From Campylobacter rectus (GTDB taxonomy: Bacteria > Campylobacterota > Campylobacteria > Campylobacterales > Campylobacteraceae): a stretch of 64,000 bases of DNA. The position numbers and the translations under genes were made by a program. The stretch covers positions 1,922,001-1,986,000 of the forward strand of contig NZ_CP012543.1 in assembly GCF_004803795.1 (NCBI RefSeq). The letters are read 5' to 3'. The notes beneath the pieces were generated by a model. The model saw only the letters and a list, made by a program, of their open reading frames with translations. It ran no database searches and was not told the DNA's origin. Positions 45,231 to 54,955 of this stretch are shown here, piece by piece (within the stretch, counting starts at the first letter, position 1; every line of letters begins with the position of its first letter).

Positions 45231-46462
45231 AATTTAAGCTTTTGCTCTTTTGCGCGCTAAATTTGACGGTCTTCGCCGGTCCGCTACAAGACGCTATAAA
45301 CGCTGCGGAACCGGGCGACATCTTGCGCCTAAACGACGGCCTTTACGAAGGAAATATAATCGTCGATAAGCCGCTAACGATAATAGGCAAGGGCGAAAAC
45401 GCCGTGATACGAGGCGACCGCAAATCAAGCGTGATAAAAGTAACGGCAAAAAACGTTAAGCTTATAAATTTAAACATCGAGGGCAGCGGCACGAGCCAGA
45501 TGGACCTAAACGCCGGCGTTAGCTGCCTAAAAGGCAATAATCTTTTAGTAGAAAAAAGCCGCTTTAAAGACGTGCTTTTCGGTATCGAGCTATCAGAATG
45601 CAACCAAGCCATAATAAGAGATAACAACATCACCTCAAAAGAGGGCTTTGACGTGCCTAGACGCGGAGACGCCGTGCGCGCGTGGTATTCGCACGAAAAT
45701 TTGATCGAGCGAAACTACGTCTATAACAGTCGCGACATCGTGGCGTGGTTTTCCAGCAACAACGTAATCCGCAAAAATTTCGGCAAAAATAACCGCTACG
45801 CCGTGCATACGATGTACTCGGCGGACAACCTCATCGAGGATAACGAATTTAGCGGCGGAGCGGTGGGGATGTATTTTATGTTTTCTACGAATTCTCTCGT
45901 GCGCCGAAACGTGATAATCAACTCAAACGGAGCGTTTGGCGTGGGTATCGCGCTAAAAGACGCCTCGGGATTTAACATCAGAGAAAATACCTTTTTGTAT
46001 AACTCGCGCGGCATCTACTCGGATCGCTCGCCGCTAAATCCAGGCACCGTAAATACCCTCGAAAACAATCAAATTTTATACAACGTCATCGGGCTGCAAA
46101 TGCACGCGACGCAGGAAAAAAGCGTATTTAAGGGCAATGATTTTATCGGAAACATGGAAACGGCTATCAACGACACCCCGGGCTCAAAGATCGAGCTAAA
46201 CGAGTGGAGCGGTAATTATTTCGACGAATACGAAGGACTCGACGTCGATAGAGACGGCATCGGCGATACGCCATACTTGCACTTCGTTTACGCCGACAAG
46301 CTTTGGCAGTACTATCCGACTCTGCGCTTTTTCTATGGCTCCACCGTGATAAGCGGGCTAAATTTTCTAGCTAAGCTTGCGCCGTTTTCCGAGCCGCTCA
46401 AGCTTTTAGAGGACGGCTCTCCTAAAATGCGCCCCAATAACGCCGAAAAGGCAACGCTATGA
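45227..46462 (+). CDS. nosD: NosD periplasmic maturation protein (parallel beta-helix)
   Basis: 411 residues from the ATG at 45227, which overlaps the nosB stop (ATGA); a longer frame from 45152 has no supporting signal. A signal peptide (about 1-18) precedes right-handed beta-helix repeats (NLIERNYVYNSRD, NVIRKNFGKNN, NLIEDNEFSGG). NosD works with NosF and NosY to supply sulfur for the CuZ centre of NosZ. Confidence 0.92.
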   Translation: MKFKLLLFCALNLTVFAGPLQDAINAAEPGDILRLNDGLYEGNIIVDKPLTIIGKGENAVIRGDRKSSVIKVTAKNVKLINLNIEGSGTSQMDLNAGVSCLKGNNLLVEKSRFKDVLFGIELSECNQAIIRDNNITSKEGFDVPRRGDAVRAWYSHENLIERNYVYNSRDIVAWFSSNNVIRKNFGKNNRYAVHTMYSADNLIEDNEFSGGAVGMYFMFSTNSLVRRNVIINSNGAFGVGIALKDASGFNIRENTFLYNSRGIYSDRSPLNPGTVNTLENNQILYNVIGLQMHATQEKSVFKGNDFIGNMETAINDTPGSKIELNEWSGNYFDEYEGLDVDRDGIGDTPYLHFVYADKLWQYYPTLRFFYGSTVISGLNFLAKLAPFSEPLKLLEDGSPKMRPNNAEKATL

Positions 46463-47139
46463 ATAGACGAAATTTTATCGCCTTAACGGCAGGCGCGGCG
46501 GCCGCAGGCTACGGCATCGGATATTTTTTACCCAAAACGCACGCGGACGAGCTTTTTTTACGGCCTCCCGGAGCGGTTAAAAATTTCGAATCGCTCTGCA
46601 TAAAATGCGGCCAGTGCGTGCAGGTCTGCCCGTATCACAGCATCGAGCTACTAGATATCGCGCAGGGCTACTCAAACGGCACGTCCTACATAAACCCGCA
46701 CGAGCGAGGCTGCTATCTATGCGACCTTTTTCCTTGCGTTTTAGCCTGTCCCAGCGGCGCGCTAGATCACGCTACGACGCAGATCAACGACGTAAAGATG
46801 GGCGTGGGCGTGCTACGAGGGCGCGAGGCCTGTCTTGCTTATAAAAACGAAAACGTAAATTTAAGCGGCGTTACGAAAATGCTCGAGCGTAAAATTTACA
46901 ACGACCGCGAGCAAGCCGTAAAAGACGCCGTCCAAAATAGCGTGGATAAGCCCTGCGATCTGTGCGTTAGCCTCTGTCCGGTCGGAGACGCCGCCATAAC
47001 GATGGCTAAAAGCGACGGGCGAAATTTGCCCGAATTTAAACAAGGCTGCGTCGGATGCGGAGTGTGCGCCGAGGTTTGCCCGGCACAGATCATCGATATA
47101 GCGCCAAACCGCGGCTATGACGAAATTTACAAAGGATAA
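46459..47139 (+). CDS. nosG: NosG ferredoxin-type quinol-oxidation subunit
   Basis: 226 residues. A Tat-type N-terminus (NRRNFIALTAG) is followed by four 4Fe-4S motifs (CIKCGQCVQVC, CYLCDLFPCVLAC, CDLCVSLCPVG, CVGCGVCAEVC), homologous to NapG. It is thought to form with NosH a menaquinol dehydrogenase. It overlaps nosD by 4 bp and precedes nosC1 by 2 bp. Confidence 0.92.
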   Translation: MNRRNFIALTAGAAAAGYGIGYFLPKTHADELFLRPPGAVKNFESLCIKCGQCVQVCPYHSIELLDIAQGYSNGTSYINPHERGCYLCDLFPCVLACPSGALDHATTQINDVKMGVGVLRGREACLAYKNENVNLSGVTKMLERKIYNDREQAVKDAVQNSVDKPCDLCVSLCPVGDAAITMAKSDGRNLPEFKQGCVGCGVCAEVCPAQIIDIAPNRGYDEIYKG

Positions 47140-47141
47140 AA

Positions 47142-47714
47142 ATGAGAAATAAAATTTTAGGCTGTCTCATGGCCCTCGCCGCCGCTGCGCTGATAACTGG
47201 CTGCGAGAGCAAGGATGATAAAAAAAGCGCGACGCAATCGGCAAAAACACAAGCGACGCCAGCCGCCGCAGGCATGATAGAGACGCAAAAAGCGGACGCT
47301 AACGCAACCGCTCAAAAAGACTACGATCAGTTTATGAGCTACGACATAAACGGCAAAAAGAGAGTCAAATTTGGTCTAGATGACGAGGAGAGCGAGACTA
47401 GCCGCTCAGTCGGCGCGCTAGCGATGGTGCGAAGCCCGCTACAAAGCATAAATTTAAAACTCATCAAAGGGCAGCTTAGCAAAGACTTTATCGTAAAATG
47501 CTCCGCCTGTCACGACGACTACGCCAACGGCATCATCGGCCCGTCGCTGCTAAACAAAACCTCGGATCAAATTTACGACATGATCGCTGCGTATAAGAGC
47601 AAGCAAAAGGCAAATCCTTTGATGAAAGATCTGGTGCGCGGCATGGACGATGCGCAGATCAGGGCGCTAGCTAATGAAATCAGCGAATTTAACGAGCAAT
47701 TTAGAAAAAAATAG
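47142..47714 (+). CDS. nosC1: NosC1 monoheme cytochrome c lipoprotein
   Basis: 190 residues. A lipobox (LITGC at about 18-22) suggests lipidation; a variable linker leads to a single heme motif CSACH near residue 122 and a distal Met region (NPLMKDL). It should carry electrons from NosGH to NosZ. It matches the position of W. succinogenes NosC1. Confidence 0.88.
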   Translation: MRNKILGCLMALAAAALITGCESKDDKKSATQSAKTQATPAAAGMIETQKADANATAQKDYDQFMSYDINGKKRVKFGLDDEESETSRSVGALAMVRSPLQSINLKLIKGQLSKDFIVKCSACHDDYANGIIGPSLLNKTSDQIYDMIAAYKSKQKANPLMKDLVRGMDDAQIRALANEISEFNEQFRKK

Positions 47715-47723
47715 GAGGCTAAA

Positions 47724-48179
47724 ATGGGAAAGAAAATAGCGATAATCTTTGGAGTTTTGGTACTTGCGCTCATGGTTTTTATGCTGACTAGCCAGCCGTC
47801 GGCACCCATAAAGGACGCCAGCAGGCCCGAGCTAAAACCGGCGCAACAAACGCAACCAAAAGCCGCAAACGAAGAGCTGAATTTGCAAGATAGCGAAGAG
47901 ATCAAAAAGATCAAACAGCTACAAAACAGCGTCGCAAATCAGCCTAGCGAGGGCGTTAGCAAACGATATCTAACCTCCTGCGCGCCTTGCCACGGAGCAA
48001 ACGGCAAGGGCGTGATGGCGCCTAGCATCGCAGGCAAAAGCAAGGACGAAATCCTAGCTTCGCTAAAAAACTACAAAGAGGGTAAAGTGGCAAATAGCCT
48101 GATGAAGGGGCTTCTCACAAATGTTTCAGACAAGGATCTAGGCGCGTTAGCTGATGAAATTTCAAAATTTAAAGAGTAG
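47724..48179 (+). CDS. nosC2: NosC2 monoheme cytochrome c
   Basis: 151 residues, N-terminal anchor helix (about 5-21), heme motif CAPCH near residue 88 and distal Met region (NSLMKGL). It is clearly related to NosC1 in the C-terminal half, so the two arose by duplication. Second electron carrier between NosGH and NosZ by analogy with Wolinella. Confidence 0.88.
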   Translation: MGKKIAIIFGVLVLALMVFMLTSQPSAPIKDASRPELKPAQQTQPKAANEELNLQDSEEIKKIKQLQNSVANQPSEGVSKRYLTSCAPCHGANGKGVMAPSIAGKSKDEILASLKNYKEGKVANSLMKGLLTNVSDKDLGALADEISKFKE

Positions 48180-48182
48180 AAA

Positions 48183-49088
48183 ATGGACAAGTATGCCACG
48201 CGCTGCACGGTCGCCAAAGTCCCGTTTCTAAGCACGCTCACGGTAAAAAACGCCGAGGGCAAAAAGCGCCTTAGTATCCGCGCTTGGCGGCTTATGACGA
48301 TTGCGCTGGTGCATATTTTATTCGTGCTTTCTTATCGCGCGGATATTCAAATTTTAGAAGGCGACATCAGCGGATCAAGGATCTTAGGCTTTCATTTGAC
48401 CGACGCTTTTATGAGCTTTCAGGTATTTGCCGCGACGCACGAGTTTCCGATAAATTTGATCATCGGAACGGCTACGATTTTACTTTTTTACGCGCTTGTG
48501 GGCGGGCGAGCCTTTTGCGGCTGGATTTGCCCTTATACTTTTTTGGGCGAGATCGGCGAGAAAATACACGAAAATTTAGCCGCCAAAAAGATAATCAAAC
48601 GCCGCGAGTTCGATCCGAAATGGCGCTACGTCTTTACCGCGCTTTTTATCGCGATGAGTTTTGCCAGCGCGCAGCTCGTGTTTGAGATTTTTAGCGTGAC
48701 GGGCATAGTGTCTAGGTTCGTCATCTACGGCTATTTTCATGCGATTTGGTTTGCGGTTTTCGTGCTTTTAGTCGAGATTTTCTACTCCCGCAGAGGCTGG
48801 TGCCGCTACGTCTGCCCCATCGGCGCGACGTACTCGCTGCTAACCCGCACCAACGCCGTTAAAGTTAGCTGGAACAAAGATCGCTGCGACCACTGTTTAG
48901 TCTGTATCGATACCTGTCTCGTGCCTCACGTATTAGAAATCACGAAGAAAAACGCTAAAACGGGCGGCGACGAAAATAAAAAAGAATTTCGTCTCGTAGG
49001 CGGCGACTGCACGCTTTGCGGGCGCTGTATCGACGTGTGCCACCACGACGCGCTAAAATTCGACAACGGCTTTAAAAAGCTCATCTAA
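48183..49088 (+). CDS. nosH: NosH membrane-bound ferredoxin (NapH-like)
   Basis: 301 residues. Four membrane helices with the two CxxxCP motifs of NapH-like proteins (CGWICPYTF and CRYVCPIGA), then two C-terminal 4Fe-4S motifs (CDHCLVCIDTC and CTLCGRCIDVC). It would oxidise menaquinol together with NosG. It starts 4 bp after nosC2. Confidence 0.92.
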   Translation: MDKYATRCTVAKVPFLSTLTVKNAEGKKRLSIRAWRLMTIALVHILFVLSYRADIQILEGDISGSRILGFHLTDAFMSFQVFAATHEFPINLIIGTATILLFYALVGGRAFCGWICPYTFLGEIGEKIHENLAAKKIIKRREFDPKWRYVFTALFIAMSFASAQLVFEIFSVTGIVSRFVIYGYFHAIWFAVFVLLVEIFYSRRGWCRYVCPIGATYSLLTRTNAVKVSWNKDRCDHCLVCIDTCLVPHVLEITKKNAKTGGDENKKEFRLVGGDCTLCGRCIDVCHHDALKFDNGFKKLI

Positions 49089-49098
49089 AAGGATAAAT

Positions 49099-49758
49099 TT
49101 GATAATCTTAAAAGACATCACCAAGGCTTTTGGCTCGCAAAAGATACTTCAAAACGTAAATTTAAGCATAAAAAAGGGGCAAAAAACGGTCGTACTTGGG
49201 CAAAACGGCGCCGGCAAAAGCTCGCTGATGCGCATAATCCTGGGCGAATTTAAACCAAACAGCGGCGAGGTGCGAGTAAACGGCTTTGATCCATTTACCG
49301 CGCGCAAAGAAGCCCTTAGCGTGATATCTTTCGTCCCGCAAACGCCGCCGCCGCTAAAATTTAACCTAAAAGAGCTTTGCGAGTTCGTCTGCAAAAGCTC
49401 GGGCGTCGCGCAGGAAAACATAGAGAAATTTTGCGAGAAAATGGAGCTTGATCTAAAAGGAAATTTTCACAAGCCCTTTTACAAACTCTCAGGCGGTATG
49501 AAGCAAAAAATGCTAATCGCAATCGCCTTTGCTAAAAACACCGAAGCTATGATGTTTGACGAGCCCACGGCAAATTTAGACCCAAAAGCCAGGCGAAATT
49601 TTATGGATCTACTAGGCGAGTTCGCGCGCAAAAAGACGCTGGTTTTCATCTCGCACAGGCTTGATGAGGTGCAGAGTATGTCAAACCGCTACGTCGAGAT
49701 GGATCTGGGCCGCATCATCAAAGACGAGCCGATCACGCAAGGAGGCAACCGTGAATAA
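49099..49758 (+). CDS. nosF: NosF ABC transporter ATPase
   Basis: 219 residues from a TTG start with an AAGGA ribosome binding site. Walker A GQNGAGKSS, ABC signature LSGGMKQ, Walker B MMFDEPTANLD. It energises the NosFY exporter that supports NosD in CuZ assembly. It overlaps nosY by 8 bp. Confidence 0.92.
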   Translation: MIILKDITKAFGSQKILQNVNLSIKKGQKTVVLGQNGAGKSSLMRIILGEFKPNSGEVRVNGFDPFTARKEALSVISFVPQTPPPLKFNLKELCEFVCKSSGVAQENIEKFCEKMELDLKGNFHKPFYKLSGGMKQKMLIAIAFAKNTEAMMFDEPTANLDPKARRNFMDLLGEFARKKTLVFISHRLDEVQSMSNRYVEMDLGRIIKDEPITQGGNRE

Positions 49759-50578
49759 CCTCCTACTCATCGCCAAACTAGACGTCGCCGAGTCGCTGCG
49801 CTCGCGCTGGTTTCTCATCTATATGCTGGTTTTTATGGGGCTTATCGTCACGTTTATCTTTAGCGGCGTGACGGACTCGCGGGTGCTCGGCTTTAGTGGG
49901 CTTACGCGGCTTTTGCTGCTTTTTATCCAAATTTGCATCATCATCGTGCCCATTTTCATCCTCATCTCGACCGTGCGCAGTATCAGCGCCGACCGCGATA
50001 CGAACCTGCTTGAGTATATGCTTAGCTTCCCCGTTAGCCTGGGCGAATACTATTTCGGCAAGGCTTTGGGGCGCATTTTCGTCATTTTCGTGCCGCTTTT
50101 GCTCTCTTTTGCGATTGCGGTGATTGCGGGGCTAGTTAAAAAAATAGAAATCCCGTGGAATATCCTAATCCTCTACACCGCCCTACTTTTCGCACTTAGC
50201 TTCGTGTTTTTGTCGTTTGGATTTCTCATCTCCTCGGTGATCAAAAACCAAGAAATGGGTCAAGGCGTCGCGTTTTTACTCTGGCTTATCTTGCTAGCGT
50301 TTTTGGATCTCGCGCTGATCGGCTTTTTGATGAAAACTAACGTGCGCGAAGATATCATCTTTTTTATCGCGCTCATTAACCCGATCGAGGTCTTTAGGAT
50401 CGCGGCGATTAGCCTGTTTGATCCGAATTTAGCCGTTATCGGCGTAGCGTCGAATTTCGTGTTAAACAACTTTAGCGCGTTTGGATTTGTTATTTACTCT
50501 ATTTTTTATCCGCTGATTTTAGGCGCAATTATGCTTGTCGGCGGATATTTTATCTTTAGCAGTAGGGATTTGGTGTAA
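49751..50578 (+). CDS. nosY: NosY ABC transporter permease
   Basis: 275 residues from the GTG at 49751, which has a GGAGG ribosome binding site 6 bp upstream; the longer frame from 49661 lies inside nosF and adds residues with no permease character. Six membrane helices are visible. It partners NosF. It is the last gene of the nos operon, and no nosL follows. Confidence 0.9.
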   Translation: MNNLLLIAKLDVAESLRSRWFLIYMLVFMGLIVTFIFSGVTDSRVLGFSGLTRLLLLFIQICIIIVPIFILISTVRSISADRDTNLLEYMLSFPVSLGEYYFGKALGRIFVIFVPLLLSFAIAVIAGLVKKIEIPWNILILYTALLFALSFVFLSFGFLISSVIKNQEMGQGVAFLLWLILLAFLDLALIGFLMKTNVREDIIFFIALINPIEVFRIAAISLFDPNLAVIGVASNFVLNNFSAFGFVIYSIFYPLILGAIMLVGGYFIFSSRDLV

Positions 50579-50629
50579 ATTTGACTCGCTTACGGCGGTC
50601 AAATTTACGCTACTTCGCTAGCTTTGGCA

Positions 50630-50658
50630 GGCTTAAATTTAACTCGTAAATTTAAGCC
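50630..50658. terminator. Bidirectional terminator between nosY and aas
   Basis: GGCTTAAATTTA (50630-50641) pairs perfectly with TAAATTTAAGCC (50647-50658) around a 5-nt loop, followed by CTTTT on the plus strand and preceded by A/T on the other side. It sits between convergent genes. Confidence 0.75.
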
Positions 50659-50722
50659 CTTTTCATCAAATTTGCAAATTTACGGGCGTCAAATTTCGTC
50701 GCCCTAAATTTACCACTCAAAT

Positions 50723-53700
50723 TTAAGCTTCCTCCGCCGTGCCTAAATTTCCCTCGCCCAAGGCAAGCTCGGCCGCTAGCTTTTTGCTTGATTTAAAGTC
50801 CACTTTACCCGTTCCCAGCACCGGTACGGCATCGACTTTATAAATCTTTGAAGGCTGCATGATGGACGGTATCGCAGAAGCCCTGATGCGTGCGGCCACA
50901 TCCTCCTCGCTTATCTCGCCGCTAAAGAGCATGACGACTTGCTCGCCCTTTTTCTCGTCGGCTACGTTGGTGCAGACAAAGGTAACCTCATCGCCCAGCA
51001 CGGATGAGATTTGAGCCTCGACCGCGCCCAGGCTTATCATCTCGCCGCCGATTTTAGCAAAGCGAGATAGTCTATCCGTGATCGTTAGGAAGCCCGCCTC
51101 GTCCAAAAAGCCGATGTCGCCGCTGTTATAGTAGCGCACGCCGTCTAGCTCGACGATCGCCTCCCTCGTGCGCTCCTCGTCCTCGTAGTAGCCCTTCATC
51201 ACCTGATGGCCGCCGATTAGGATGAGGCCCGCCTGCCCGTTTTCTAGTTTTGCTAGGCTTGTAGGATCGCAGATTCTTATTATCGTGCCCGCAGTCGGTA
51301 GGCCCACGCTGCCCTCTTTTGAGAAAACGAGCTCTTTAAAAAACTCGGGCTCTAGCACGTTTGCGGTATTTACGCTAACAACGGGCGTGGTTTCGGTCGT
51401 GCCGTAGCCCTCGTAAATTTCGACGCCGAATTTCATCTTAAACTCGCGCTTAACGATCGCATTTAGCTTCTCCGCGCCGGCAATCGCGTATCGGATCGTA
51501 GAAAACATCAGCGGATTTAGCTTTTTGTTTTTGGTATAGAGCCTAAAAAACGTCGACGTGCCAAACATTATCGTCGCGTGGTATTTGGCGACCATCTTGC
51601 CCACGGCAAAGGCGTCTGTGGGATCGGGCACGTGAGCGGAGGCGATACCTTCGCTAAGTGGAAAAAAGGTCGCCGCGGTAAGCCCGAAAGAGTGAAATAT
51701 CGGTAGCGATGCCAAGATCACGTCGTTGCCGCCGGTATTTACGATCTCTGAAATTTGCTTGATATTGGCCATTATATTTTTATGCGTTAGCACGATGCCT
51801 TTTGGCGTGCCCTCGCTGCCGCTGCTAAAGAGTATCGCCGCCTCGTCGTCGATGCGAACGTCGCTAAAATAAATAAGCTCAAGCAGCCAGCGCGGCATCA
51901 AAATCGCTTTTAGCATCGCGCAAATTTTATCTGCTTTACTTATGCCCTGCGCGACGTCTTCGAGATAGATCAGTCTGCCTTTTAGAGATTCTTCGAGCTC
52001 AAAGCCGCGAGCCTTTAGCTTGGTGATAAACTGGCGCGACGTGATTATGCTTTTTAGCTTCGCTTTATCCGCGCAGCCGATCAAATTTTGCTCGCTAAGC
52101 GTGTAGTTTAGATTTACGCTTATCTTGCCTCTGATAAATAGCATCAAATTTATGACGCCACCCATCACCGATGACGGCAGTATCACGCCGACGTGTCGCT
52201 CTTTTAAAAACGAGAATTTAAATTTGGATAAAAATAGCAGCACGGCGGTGATGACTTTTAGGTTGTTTAGATCAGCGCCCGTGCTATCTACCATCGAGCG
52301 TTTAAAAAGATTTGCTTTAGCGTGTTTTAGCCAGCTAAACTGCATCGGCTCTAGAGTTTTTAGATACTCAGCCCAGCTAAAAAACGATAGCTCGACGACC
52401 TTTTCGCGCACCTGCGGGGCTTTGGTCTCAGGAGCTAGAGGCGCACCGAAACTCACCCTGATAGCGCGTTTGCCGTCTACTTTACGGCTGATTTTTTGGT
52501 AGTATTTTTGAGCGCGCGAGAAGCTAGATCCCCAAAGACCGCGCAGATAAAACGGTACGATGACGGAGTTTGTCTCGTTTGCGGCTATCTCGTATCCGTG
52601 CGCAAACTCGTCTATCTGCCCGTTATAGCTGATATGCCCTTCCGGAAACAGCGCCACGACCTTGCCCTCGTTTAGGCACTCGCGGATTTTCTCCAGCGCG
52701 CTTTTGCTAGCGCCCGCGCCTATCGGGATCACGTCAAATAAATTTAACAGCCATTTTAGGTACCAAATTTCATAAAAGCTCTTATGCATCGCAAATCTGA
52801 TCGGACGCGGAGAGGCCATCTGCAGCACCGCCCAGTCTATCCAGCTGATGTGGTTGCCAAGCAGCAGTACGCCGCCTTTTTGCGGGATATTTTCGACGCC
52901 GTCGACATTAACCTTATATCCGATCCTAAAAAACGGCATGATAAGCAAACGCGCAAAAAGATGCGGCAGGTATTTTATCGTCGCCAGCGCGCAGATAAGC
53001 ACGCTAAAGGAGGTAATGACGAAGATCCCAGGCGTACTAACGGCAAATATGCTAAACGCCATAGCAAGCAGCAAAAACGCCGCCATAAAGATGTTTTGGA
53101 TGAAGTTGCTGCCCGCCAGCGTGCGGCCCATCTGCTCTTCGGATGTGAAAAACTGGATATTTGCGTTTAGCGGCACGATGAAAATGCCGCCGCTAAAGCC
53201 GAACAAAAACGACGCCAGCGTCATAAACGCCGCGCTAGAGCCCTGCGCAAACATTAGTAGCGACGCAAAAAGCCCGAGCGCTCCAAAAGGCACGATGCCC
53301 ATCTCGATGTGATTTTTCGAGTAGCTGCCCGCTAGCGCAGAGCCCGCAACCAGGCCTATGGTGCTAACGGCCAAAATCGCCTGCACGATCATAACGTTGT
53401 TATCTGCGCTCATAACTTTGTAGTGAGCGGGGAAAACGGCGATAACCAGCTGCGCCACCGCCCAAAAAACCGAAAGCCCAAGCGTACACAAAAAGGCGTT
53501 TTTGTTGTTAAAGATGTGCTTAGTGTTTTCTTTTAGGTAGCCTAGTTTAAAGTACTTTTTCGCGTCAAATTTAAGCCCGGCGTCGGTCGCCTCGAAAAAC
53601 GGAATTTTAAACGTAAAAATCGTCTCGGCTACCGAGCAAACGAAAAGTATCGCGCCGATAAACCAGACCGATTTTATCATCTCTCCGGCATCCGTGCTCG

Positions 53701-54205
53701 CTACGGCGTATCTCTCGAAAATCGCCGAAAAAACAAACGAACCAAGCAAAATCGCCACGATAGTAAAGGCTTGCACGATACCGTTTGCCGCGCCCAGCTT
53801 CTCTGCGCCCACGATTTTTTTGATTAGTCCGTATTTGGCGGGGCTATATATCGCGCTTTGCACCGCTAGCAGCAGCGTCGTGCCAAACGCCACGTAAAAC
53901 CAGCCGCAAAGGTAGCTTATAGTGATAAAAAGCGTGAGTAAAATTTCGCTCGCAGCCGCATATCTCGTGATGCGCGTTCGCGAAAATTTATCGTTTAAAA
54001 AGCCCGAAACGCTAAAAAGCATAATGTATGGAAGCAAGATCAGTAAATTTACGAGCGAGGTCAGGATGATCTGTAAATTTTCATCCTCGATACTCTTAAA
54101 AAGTATGTTTTGGATCGTGATCTTGTGACCCAGATCTACGACCGCGTTGATAAACATAACGATCAAAAAGGGCAAAAAGCCCCTAACCGAAAAAACGCCT
54201 TTCAT
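50723..54205 (-). CDS. aas: Fused LplT-Aas: lysophospholipid transporter / acyltransferase / acyl-ACP synthetase
   Basis: 1160 residues, the sum of LplT (about 400) and Aas (about 720). An MFS transporter domain with about 12 helices (1-420), a PlsC-type acyltransferase (about 430-630) with the HxxxxD motif GNHISWID and FPEGH, then an AMP-binding acyl-ACP synthetase (about 660-1150) with LFSSGSEGTPKGIVLTH and TTETTPV. The protein should flip lysophosphatidylethanolamine inward and reacylate it. It overlaps a MerR regulator gene by 4 bp. Confidence 0.92.
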   Translation of the reverse strand: MKGVFSVRGFLPFLIVMFINAVVDLGHKITIQNILFKSIEDENLQIILTSLVNLLILLPYIMLFSVSGFLNDKFSRTRITRYAAASEILLTLFITISYLCGWFYVAFGTTLLLAVQSAIYSPAKYGLIKKIVGAEKLGAANGIVQAFTIVAILLGSFVFSAIFERYAVASTDAGEMIKSVWFIGAILFVCSVAETIFTFKIPFFEATDAGLKFDAKKYFKLGYLKENTKHIFNNKNAFLCTLGLSVFWAVAQLVIAVFPAHYKVMSADNNVMIVQAILAVSTIGLVAGSALAGSYSKNHIEMGIVPFGALGLFASLLMFAQGSSAAFMTLASFLFGFSGGIFIVPLNANIQFFTSEEQMGRTLAGSNFIQNIFMAAFLLLAMAFSIFAVSTPGIFVITSFSVLICALATIKYLPHLFARLLIMPFFRIGYKVNVDGVENIPQKGGVLLLGNHISWIDWAVLQMASPRPIRFAMHKSFYEIWYLKWLLNLFDVIPIGAGASKSALEKIRECLNEGKVVALFPEGHISYNGQIDEFAHGYEIAANETNSVIVPFYLRGLWGSSFSRAQKYYQKISRKVDGKRAIRVSFGAPLAPETKAPQVREKVVELSFFSWAEYLKTLEPMQFSWLKHAKANLFKRSMVDSTGADLNNLKVITAVLLFLSKFKFSFLKERHVGVILPSSVMGGVINLMLFIRGKISVNLNYTLSEQNLIGCADKAKLKSIITSRQFITKLKARGFELEESLKGRLIYLEDVAQGISKADKICAMLKAILMPRWLLELIYFSDVRIDDEAAILFSSGSEGTPKGIVLTHKNIMANIKQISEIVNTGGNDVILASLPIFHSFGLTAATFFPLSEGIASAHVPDPTDAFAVGKMVAKYHATIMFGTSTFFRLYTKNKKLNPLMFSTIRYAIAGAEKLNAIVKREFKMKFGVEIYEGYGTTETTPVVSVNTANVLEPEFFKELVFSKEGSVGLPTAGTIIRICDPTSLAKLENGQAGLILIGGHQVMKGYYEDEERTREAIVELDGVRYYNSGDIGFLDEAGFLTITDRLSRFAKIGGEMISLGAVEAQISSVLGDEVTFVCTNVADEKKGEQVVMLFSGEISEEDVAARIRASAIPSIMQPSKIYKVDAVPVLGTGKVDFKSSKKLAAELALGEGNLGTAEEA

Positions 54206-54852
54206 TTGTTCTCCTTTTTGTAGGCATTAAAGGTGTGAAAATTTAAGATATACGGTTTTAGGATCAAGATATTGTCGAAAATGAGCTTTAAAGCCGCGTT
54301 TTTATCCTTTGCTTTCGCGTAAATTTCGCGCGCGCACTCGGCTTCGATTTTAGCCGTTTGCTTGGCTAAATTTATATAAGTCTGTAAAATTTCCCGTCCG
54401 CGCTCGCTCTTTTGGGTCTCTAGCACGATTTGCAGGATCTCGACCTCTTTTTCCGTTAGCTTGCCGCCGCGCATAAAGATAAATCCGTCCTTTATAAATT
54501 TATCCAGCTCGGTCTCGGTGATACCCAGCCTCTCGCACGCCTGCTCGGCGCTTAGCGTCTGGGCGAAATTTGACCCCATAAAGGTATCGAGCGAATCAAA
54601 AAGCGCCTCGTAGCAGCGCTTAAAGCTAAAGCCCTTTTGCTGCGTGAGCGCCTTTACCTCCTTTAGGCTGAGATGGAAGTTGCTCTGGACGTATTTGATG
54701 AAATTTAGCATCAAAAGCGTCTCTTCGCCGTATTGATGCACGTTGTCTTTTACCTTCACGGGCTCGGGCAAAAGCCCCTCTTTGACGTAAAAGAGTATCG
54801 TTGATTTGGGCGTTTGCGAGAGTTCGCAAAGCTCGCTCATCTTGTAGCTCAT
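54202..54852 (-). CDS. MerR family transcriptional regulator
   Basis: 216 residues. An N-terminal MerR HTH (YKMSELCELSQTPKSTILFYVKEGLLP, split over residues 3-30), a helical linker, then a second HTH-like segment (ACERLGITETELDKFIKDGFIF) and a helical C-terminus. No cysteine cluster for metals is apparent, so a lipid or small-molecule signal is more likely. It overlaps aas by 4 bp and probably controls aas and/or the divergent amidohydrolase through the palindrome at 54917-54936. Confidence 0.82.
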   Translation of the reverse strand: MSYKMSELCELSQTPKSTILFYVKEGLLPEPVKVKDNVHQYGEETLLMLNFIKYVQSNFHLSLKEVKALTQQKGFSFKRCYEALFDSLDTFMGSNFAQTLSAEQACERLGITETELDKFIKDGFIFMRGGKLTEKEVEILQIVLETQKSERGREILQTYINLAKQTAKIEAECAREIYAKAKDKNAALKLIFDNILILKPYILNFHTFNAYKKENK

Positions 54853-54916
54853 CTCTTTCCTTTCGTTAAATTTGACGAAATCTTACGCAAATTTAGCTTA
54901 GAAAACCATAAAGCGT

Positions 54917-54936
54917 AAAGTATCACTTGACACTTT
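54917..54936. promoter_or_regulatory. Palindromic operator between merR and amidohydrolase
   Basis: AAAGTATCA-CT-TGACACTTT is an inverted repeat with 8 of 9 matched positions. It overlaps the -35 box of the rightward promoter and is the likely MerR-protein site; binding is inferred. Confidence 0.55.
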
Positions 54937-54955
54937 TTAAAATTTAGGCTATGAT
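54927..54955 (+). promoter_or_regulatory. Near-consensus sigma70 promoter for the amidohydrolase
   Basis: TTGACA (54927-54932), 17-bp spacer, TATGAT (54950-54955). Predicted start near 54962, about 21 nt before the ATG at 54983, which has an AAGGAG ribosome binding site. Confidence 0.7.

Noticed and set aside
49661-49750. Longer nosY start at 49661
   Set aside because: It lies inside nosF, encodes non-membrane residues and lacks a ribosome binding site; GTG at 49751 has a GGAGG site and the usual short overlap.
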